36,303 bases of DNA. Origin: an uncultured Acidimicrobiales bacterium (GTDB lineage Bacteria > Actinomycetota > Acidimicrobiia > Acidimicrobiales > UBA10347). The stretch is taken from positions 1-36,303 of the forward strand of contig CALDGN010000114.1 of assembly GCA_937942965.1 (NCBI GenBank), given 5' to 3'. Within the stretch, counting starts at the first letter, position 1; each line of letters begins with the position of its first letter. Positions 32,826 through 36,303 of the stretch are shown here, piece after piece. The notes below the pieces were generated by a model. That model saw only the letters and a list, made by a program, of their open reading frames with translations. It ran no database searches and had not been told where the DNA came from. Made by a program: the position numbers and the translations under genes.

Positions 32826-33296
32826 CTAGGACGCGTCGCGGTGGAGCGCGGCCCGCAGATGGTGGGTCAGCGGTTCGCCGACCGCTGCCATCGACACCGT
32901 GTACGCGAGCGCGTCGTCGGTGACTTCGATGGAGCGGACGACATCGGTAACCGACTTCGCCGCGGGTGTCGTATGCACGGCATGCAGCGTGAGATCGAGG
33001 CGGGTTCCAGCGACGCGTCCGCCATGCAGCTCGACGATGCCCGACGGCTGCGACAGCACGAACTCGATGCGCTCCTCGCCGATCGCACGGATGTAGCCCG
33101 TCTCCGCATGCAACGGCTGGCCGGTTTCTGCATGCCGGGTCTTCTGCGAATACGCGAGGAACGGCTTGCCGACGTGACCGAAGGTGACCTCTTCGAGATA
33201 GGTGAACGACTCGATGGTCGGGTACTCGCCCTCGCCCTGCCCTCGCCAGGTGCCGAGTAGAAAGGCGAGCGGGGCGCAGTCCTCATGCAGGTCCAT
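32826..33296 (-). CDS. Nitrobindin family heme protein (THAP4-like; probable peroxynitrite isomerase)
   Basis: A 156-residue protein with the nitrobindin opening LLGTWRGQGEGEYPTIESF, a fatty-acid-binding-protein-like beta-barrel pattern throughout, and the C-terminal PLTHHLRAALHR, whose histidine is the expected proximal heme ligand. Bacterial and mycobacterial nitrobindins bind ferric heme b, react with NO and isomerise peroxynitrite to nitrate. Length matches the family. The start ATG 33296 (MDLHED) is chosen because the conserved domain begins ~10 residues later; the frame is open to 33404 but that stretch is Arg-rich and unlike the family. Cytoplasmic. A hairpin at 33325-33352 lies upstream. 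Confidence 0.88.
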   Translation of the reverse strand: MDLHEDCAPLAFLLGTWRGQGEGEYPTIESFTYLEEVTFGHVGKPFLAYSQKTRHAETGQPLHAETGYIRAIGEERIEFVLSQPSGIVELHGGRVAGTRLDLTLHAVHTTPAAKSVTDVVRSIEVTDDALAYTVSMAAVGEPLTHHLRAALHRDAS

Positions 33297-33324
33297 CCCG
33301 CAATGATGGCCCGAAAATCGGTTT

Positions 33325-33352
33325 GTGCCCGACCGCCGGAGCGATCGGGCAC
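33325..33352. repeat. Inverted repeat upstream of the nitrobindin gene
   Basis: GTGCCCGA (33325-33332) and TCGGGCAC (33345-33352) are perfect 8-bp arms around a 12-nt centre, 28-56 bp upstream of the nitrobindin ATG. It could be a regulator site or a 5'-UTR hairpin. Confidence 0.4.
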
Positions 33353-33958
33353 GGTAGGAGATCTTCCACCGACGACGACTGATGCGTTGCCGGTGGCCGC
33401 TCACAAGCCAAGGTTCAGGCGACGTGCCTCGCTGCAGGAGTCACGGCCGGCTGCGTCGATGCCGGGGAAGTTGTCGAGTCGCTATGTGCGACCGACACCG
33501 ACGCGTGCCGCCAGGGCTTGGGTGGTAGTCCTTCCCACGCCGCCGGATGGAGGGGAGTGTTCCAGTCGGCGTGGGGTGTTCTTTTGCTGGTTCGTAGCGA
33601 TTGGATGCGGGAGGCTCGGTTTCTCACGTTGGTGGCGGTTCGCATGTAGTTGAAACGCCGTGAGCTGGCCCTGTGGTCCGCGATTGCAACATCTCGGACA
33701 ATTGGATTCGGGTTGGTTGCTGTTCGGTGCTCTGCCCGCATGGATTCATGATGAACGGATCGCTGGCTTCGGTCCGTGTGGCCCCACACAGAAGCCGCGT
33801 GACGGTCGCTACGGCGCGAATCCCCATCGCCCCACAGTCCATGTCGTGAGCAACATTGTCCACACCGGCAACGATTGGAACGGATCCAGCGTTCACCAAG
33901 TCAGGACAAGTTGTGTCGGGTGATTGACCCTCCCGGCGCGCTGGAGTTGACTGGAGCT
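33353..33958. other. Gap without a convincing gene
   Basis: About 0.6 kb between the divergent nitrobindin and coiled-coil genes. Short open frames exist on both strands but show no family resemblance, no good ribosome-binding site and a composition like random high-GC frames. A small hairpin (GTGTG/CACAC arms, 33776-33789) is present. No tRNA-like or transposase-like sequence seen. It may contain decayed coding sequence or a small RNA, but I cannot support either. Confidence 0.5.
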
Positions 33959-34000
33959 ATGGCCGACATCGCATCGGTCGGCCAACTCGAAGGAGAATGA
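33959..34000 (+). CDS. Possible 13-codon leader peptide
   Basis: ATG at 33959 opens a 13-codon frame (MADIASVGQLEGE, stop TGA at 33998-34000) preceded by CTGGAG. The stop is 1 nt before the GTG start of the coiled-coil gene, and that gene's ribosome-binding site AAGGAG lies inside the leader frame. The layout would allow translational coupling. It may equally be chance. Confidence 0.35.
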   Translation: MADIASVGQLEGE

Positions 34001-34001
34001 C

Positions 34002-35048
34002 GTGCCGGAGTGGACTGCAGAAGTGATCTCGTGGGTGTGTGGCGCGGGCGGAGTCGGGCTCGTGCTCGGCTGGCTTGTTGGGCGTTTCGGTGGTGGCCGT
34101 GTGTCGCGCGCCGAGTACGACTCGATCTATACCCAAGAGCGTTCGTTGCGTAACGAGCTACGCGACACCAAGGCGCATCAAGCTGCTGTCGACGCCGAAC
34201 TACGTGGCCTACGCACCCGCAACCTGACGCTCGAGGGCGAGCTCGATGCCAGTCAGCGCATCGCTGGCGAAGCGCGCGACGAGGCCACGGCCCATGCGAC
34301 CCGCGAGCTCGAGGTGCACGAGCTCGAAGGCGTCAACGCTTCGCTGCGGGCTGAGCTCGAAGCCGCCCGGATTCGCTACGCCGAGCTCCATGGCCAGCAG
34401 GCGCAGATCTTGGCCGACTTCGAAACAGCATCGGCGCAGATCGAAGCCCACGACAACGCGCAGGGTCGCATGAGCGGCGAGCTCGAAGATGCCCAGCAGC
34501 GCGCGTCGGAACTGGCCGAAGCCAACGCGTCGATCACGGCCGATCTCGACTTCGTCGCCAACCGGGTCGATGATCTTGAGAAGCGCACCGCCGTCGCCGC
34601 CGACGGCCTGTATCTCGCACGTGCTCGTGTGTCCGAAGTCGAGGGCAAGCTCGCGGCAGCACTCTCTGCGCTCCGCTCCGCGTCAGGCGATCTGTCGGCC
34701 GTGCAGGACGACATCAATGCGGCCGAGGCTGGCGCCACGGTTGCTGCGTCCGCGGAACCGACGGTGGCAAGCGAGCCAGTCGCAAGTCAACCAGTGGCAG
34801 CCGAGCCGGACACCAGTGAGCTGGCGACCGAGATGGTCGATGACAGCGTCTTCGATCTGCCCGCCGCAATGGGGACCGACACTCCCCCAGCCGCCTCCGA
34901 ACCGCTCGACCTCACCGATGCGTTCGACGCCACGGATCCGATCGATCTGACCGAAGACGCCTCCGAGCTCGCAGGCAACGGAGTCGACGCCGCCGCAGAC
35001 GCAGCCGAGGTTGCTGCCAAGCGAGCGGCGAACATCGACGCCTGGTAG
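34002..35048 (+). CDS. Membrane-anchored coiled-coil protein of unknown function
   Basis: A 348-residue protein. A single N-terminal transmembrane helix (~9-28, WVCGAGGVGLVLGWLVGRFGGG) is followed by a long Ala/Glu/Arg-rich coiled coil (~35-235) with heptad-like spacing, then an acidic, Pro/Ala/Thr-rich tail (~240-348) with no predicted fold. A short outside segment and a cytoplasmic coiled coil is the probable topology, as in RmuC-like or divisome scaffold proteins, but the RmuC nuclease domain is absent and I do not assign a family. GTG start at 34002 with a strong AAGGAG site 6 nt upstream; a possible leader peptide ends 1 nt before. A structural or scaffolding role is inference from the layout only. 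Confidence 0.8.
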   Translation: MPEWTAEVISWVCGAGGVGLVLGWLVGRFGGGRVSRAEYDSIYTQERSLRNELRDTKAHQAAVDAELRGLRTRNLTLEGELDASQRIAGEARDEATAHATRELEVHELEGVNASLRAELEAARIRYAELHGQQAQILADFETASAQIEAHDNAQGRMSGELEDAQQRASELAEANASITADLDFVANRVDDLEKRTAVAADGLYLARARVSEVEGKLAAALSALRSASGDLSAVQDDINAAEAGATVAASAEPTVASEPVASQPVAAEPDTSELATEMVDDSVFDLPAAMGTDTPPAASEPLDLTDAFDATDPIDLTEDASELAGNGVDAAADAAEVAAKRAANIDAW

Positions 35049-35065
35049 AAGCAGCTGCTCGTCGG

Positions 35066-35776
35066 CTAGTCGATCACCACGAGCACGTCGTCGATCGACT
35101 TGCGAGCGATGTCGGGCACCTTCGTGCCCGGCAGCGGAAGCCCGATCGGGAACATCACGAACGGCCGCTCGTTTTCCGGGCGCCCAAGCAGCTTGGTGAG
35201 GAACGCCATCGGTGAGGGCGTGTGGGTGAGCGTCACCAAGCCGGCCGTGTGCAACGCGGTAATGAACATGCCCGCGGCGATGCCGCATGATTCTTTGACG
35301 TAGTAGTTCTTGCGCCGCTCGCCATCGGCTCGAACCTCGTACCGCTGTTCGAAGAGCACCACGATCCAGGGCGCGATCTCGAGGAACTCCTTGTGATGGT
35401 CGGTGCCGAGCGGTGCGAGCGCTTCTTGCCATTCCTCGTTCATGCGGTTGTCGAGGTAGTTGACGCGCTCCTCTTCTTCGGCCGCGAGCCGGATCTCGCG
35501 TTTTGTGGCTGGGTCGCTGATGGCGACGAAGGTCCAGGGTTGCTTGTGCGCTCCTGACGGCGCGGTCGATGCCGCAGCTACCGCCTGCTCGATGACCGCC
35601 TGCGGCACGGGGTCGGGAGCGAACATGCGGACGCTTCGGCGCGCTTCGAGGTGGGCATGGAACTCGCGAGCGCGCCGCTCCATTTCATCGGCGTCGAGTG
35701 TGTTGTGCTCGTACGTGATGAACGGATGCTCGGCCGCCAGCTCCGGCGACGGGTAGGGGTGCTCGTAGAGACTCAC
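35066..35776 (-). CDS. Nitroreductase-fold flavoprotein, iodotyrosine deiodinase-like
   Basis: A 236-residue FMN protein of the nitroreductase superfamily. FMN-contact motifs are RRSVRMF (46-52) and TAPSGAHKQPW (71-81). It follows iodotyrosine deiodinase (IYD) closely rather than BluB or NfsB: EEEERVNY (E103, Y107) and HHKEFL (K129) correspond to the Glu-Tyr-Lys triad that grips the amino-acid zwitterion in human IYD (E157, Y161, K182). The lid region and GLVTLTHTPSPMAFLTKLLGRPENERP also match. Such enzymes reductively dehalogenate iodo-, bromo- or chlorotyrosine using reduced FMN. The start is GTG at 35776. It is convergent with the coiled-coil gene (17 bp between stops) and downstream of the SH3b gene on the same strand. 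Activity is inferred from conserved residues. Confidence 0.87.
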   Translation of the reverse strand: MSLYEHPYPSPELAAEHPFITYEHNTLDADEMERRAREFHAHLEARRSVRMFAPDPVPQAVIEQAVAAASTAPSGAHKQPWTFVAISDPATKREIRLAAEEEERVNYLDNRMNEEWQEALAPLGTDHHKEFLEIAPWIVVLFEQRYEVRADGERRKNYYVKESCGIAAGMFITALHTAGLVTLTHTPSPMAFLTKLLGRPENERPFVMFPIGLPLPGTKVPDIARKSIDDVLVVID

Positions 35777-35805
35777 CTGACGAGTCTCCCACTTGCCAGC
35801 AAGCC

Positions 35806-36303
35806 TTAGGCACAGAGCTGAAGCACCCGAAGCACGTGGTAGCCGTCGCCATCGATCGCTTCGAGGCGTCCGGTGAACGCACAGAAGCGGTCGCCTGGCA
35901 GCGGCGCGGAACCAATCAGTCCGACTGGGTCGATGTTGGCGGGAATCTGGAGTCGACCGTCGCTGTCCGGGTTGCCGATCAAGACGGTTCCGTCGACGAA
36001 GCGGAACTCGGAAACGTCCGGAATATCGAGGTCGGAACCGAACGGCTCAGCCCGCACAAGAATCGGTCGCCGCGGCACGGTGTCGTCGACCGGCTGCACT
36101 TCTTCTCGCAGATAGAGCGACGATGCCCACCCGGTCAGCATCTGCCCATCCGGCTGGTCAAGGGCAACCCAGGTCCAGTTACCGAACGGGTGCGGCACAT
36201 CGGAGCGGAAGATCCGACACTGGCCCTCGGCCAGCTCGCCGACGATCGGCTCATCAGTCGAGGGGCCGCTGCGCACGTTGAGCGTGTCCGGAGAGACGAT
36301 GCC
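35806..36303 (-). CDS. SH3b-domain protein, 5' end outside the window
   Basis: The open frame enters from the window edge and ends at TAA 35806-35808, giving 165 visible residues. The first part reads TLNVRSGPSTDEPIVGEL ... NWTWVALDQPDGQMLTGWASSLYL, a bacterial SH3 (SH3b) domain of the kind that binds peptidoglycan or acts as a targeting module. The remainder (~65-165) is an acidic beta-rich region with two cysteines (FCAFTG and LQLCA, the last near the C-terminus) and no recognised family. Because the SH3b motif continues upstream of any visible start, the N-terminus, probably with a signal peptide, is missing. The gene lies 29 bp upstream of the IYD-like gene on the same strand and could be co-transcribed with it. 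Confidence 0.7.
   Translation of the reverse strand, partial: GIVSPDTLNVRSGPSTDEPIVGELAEGQCRIFRSDVPHPFGNWTWVALDQPDGQMLTGWASSLYLREEVQPVDDTVPRRPILVRAEPFGSDLDIPDVSEFRFVDGTVLIGNPDSDGRLQIPANIDPVGLIGSAPLPGDRFCAFTGRLEAIDGDGYHVLRVLQLCA

Noticed and set aside
33415..33923. Short frames on both strands (33415-33789 minus, 33660-33923 plus, 33624-33899 minus)
   Set aside because: They overlap each other, lack ribosome-binding sites and show no family resemblance; I leave the region as non-coding.
34683..35432. 249-codon minus-strand frame over the coiled-coil and IYD-like gene ends
   Set aside because: It crosses two well-supported genes and has no recognisable domain.
35066..35776. BluB (cobalamin lower-ligand synthesis) assignment
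   Set aside because: The EEEExxNY and HHKEFL motifs follow iodotyrosine deiodinase, not BluB.

Overview
This 36.3 kb window is a high-GC, densely packed bacterial chromosome segment. GTG starts are common, several terminators are strong hairpins without a U-tract, a TCGAAC-N4-GTTCG type LexA box is present, and the surface protein carries an LAxTG-type (class E sortase) sorting signal. Together these point to an actinobacterium. The MCC-type acyl-CoA carboxylase and giant DUF11 proteins would suit an Acidimicrobiia (Ilumatobacter-like) genome, but that placement is inference. I see no tRNA, rRNA, CRISPR array, insertion sequence or phage gene.

Left part (1-9.2 kb). A hairpin terminator from an upstream gene is followed by a phytanoyl-CoA dioxygenase-type oxygenase (+) converging on a PI-PLC-like phosphodiesterase (-). 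Next come a 12-cysteine secreted protein (-), an acyl-CoA carboxylase operon (beta then alpha subunit, -; methylcrotonyl-CoA type, leucine or isoprenoid catabolism), a small secreted protein (+) and an AlkD-type DNA glycosylase (+).

Middle (8.4-15.2 kb). A minus-strand run reads DNA polymerase IV (dinB) -> solo PAS protein -> membrane GGDEF-EAL protein -> FetB/UPF0014 permease. A LexA box sits on the dinB start codon. Divergent from dinB is an SDR epimerase related to threonine dehydrogenase, followed by an EAL-PAS protein (+).

The dominant feature (15.2-30.1 kb) is one 14.9 kb minus-strand gene for a secreted protein of 4,972 residues. It has a signal peptide, a ~310-residue N-terminal module, 36 tandem DUF11 Ig-like domains, a Pro-rich spacer and an LALTG / TM / RRRRR wall-anchoring tail. 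Its C-terminal 18 domains are built from a three-domain unit of ~1134 bp repeated six times. The gene overlaps the convergent EAL-PAS gene by 8 bp, so a giant surface protein and c-di-GMP turnover genes are physically linked.

Right part (30.3-36.3 kb). Upstream of the giant gene on the same strand is a lipoprotein fusing a secretory-lipase-like alpha/beta hydrolase to a glycerophosphodiester phosphodiesterase. Then follow a nitrobindin (-), ~0.7 kb with no convincing gene, a membrane-anchored coiled-coil protein (+) preceded by a possible 13-codon leader, an iodotyrosine-deiodinase-like flavoprotein (-), and an SH3b-domain protein (-) cut by the window edge.

The most notable points are the 36-domain protein with its higher-order repeat and sorting signal, the LexA-dinB-PAS-GGDEF/EAL arrangement, the halotyrosine-dehalogenase candidate and the lipase-GDPD fusion.
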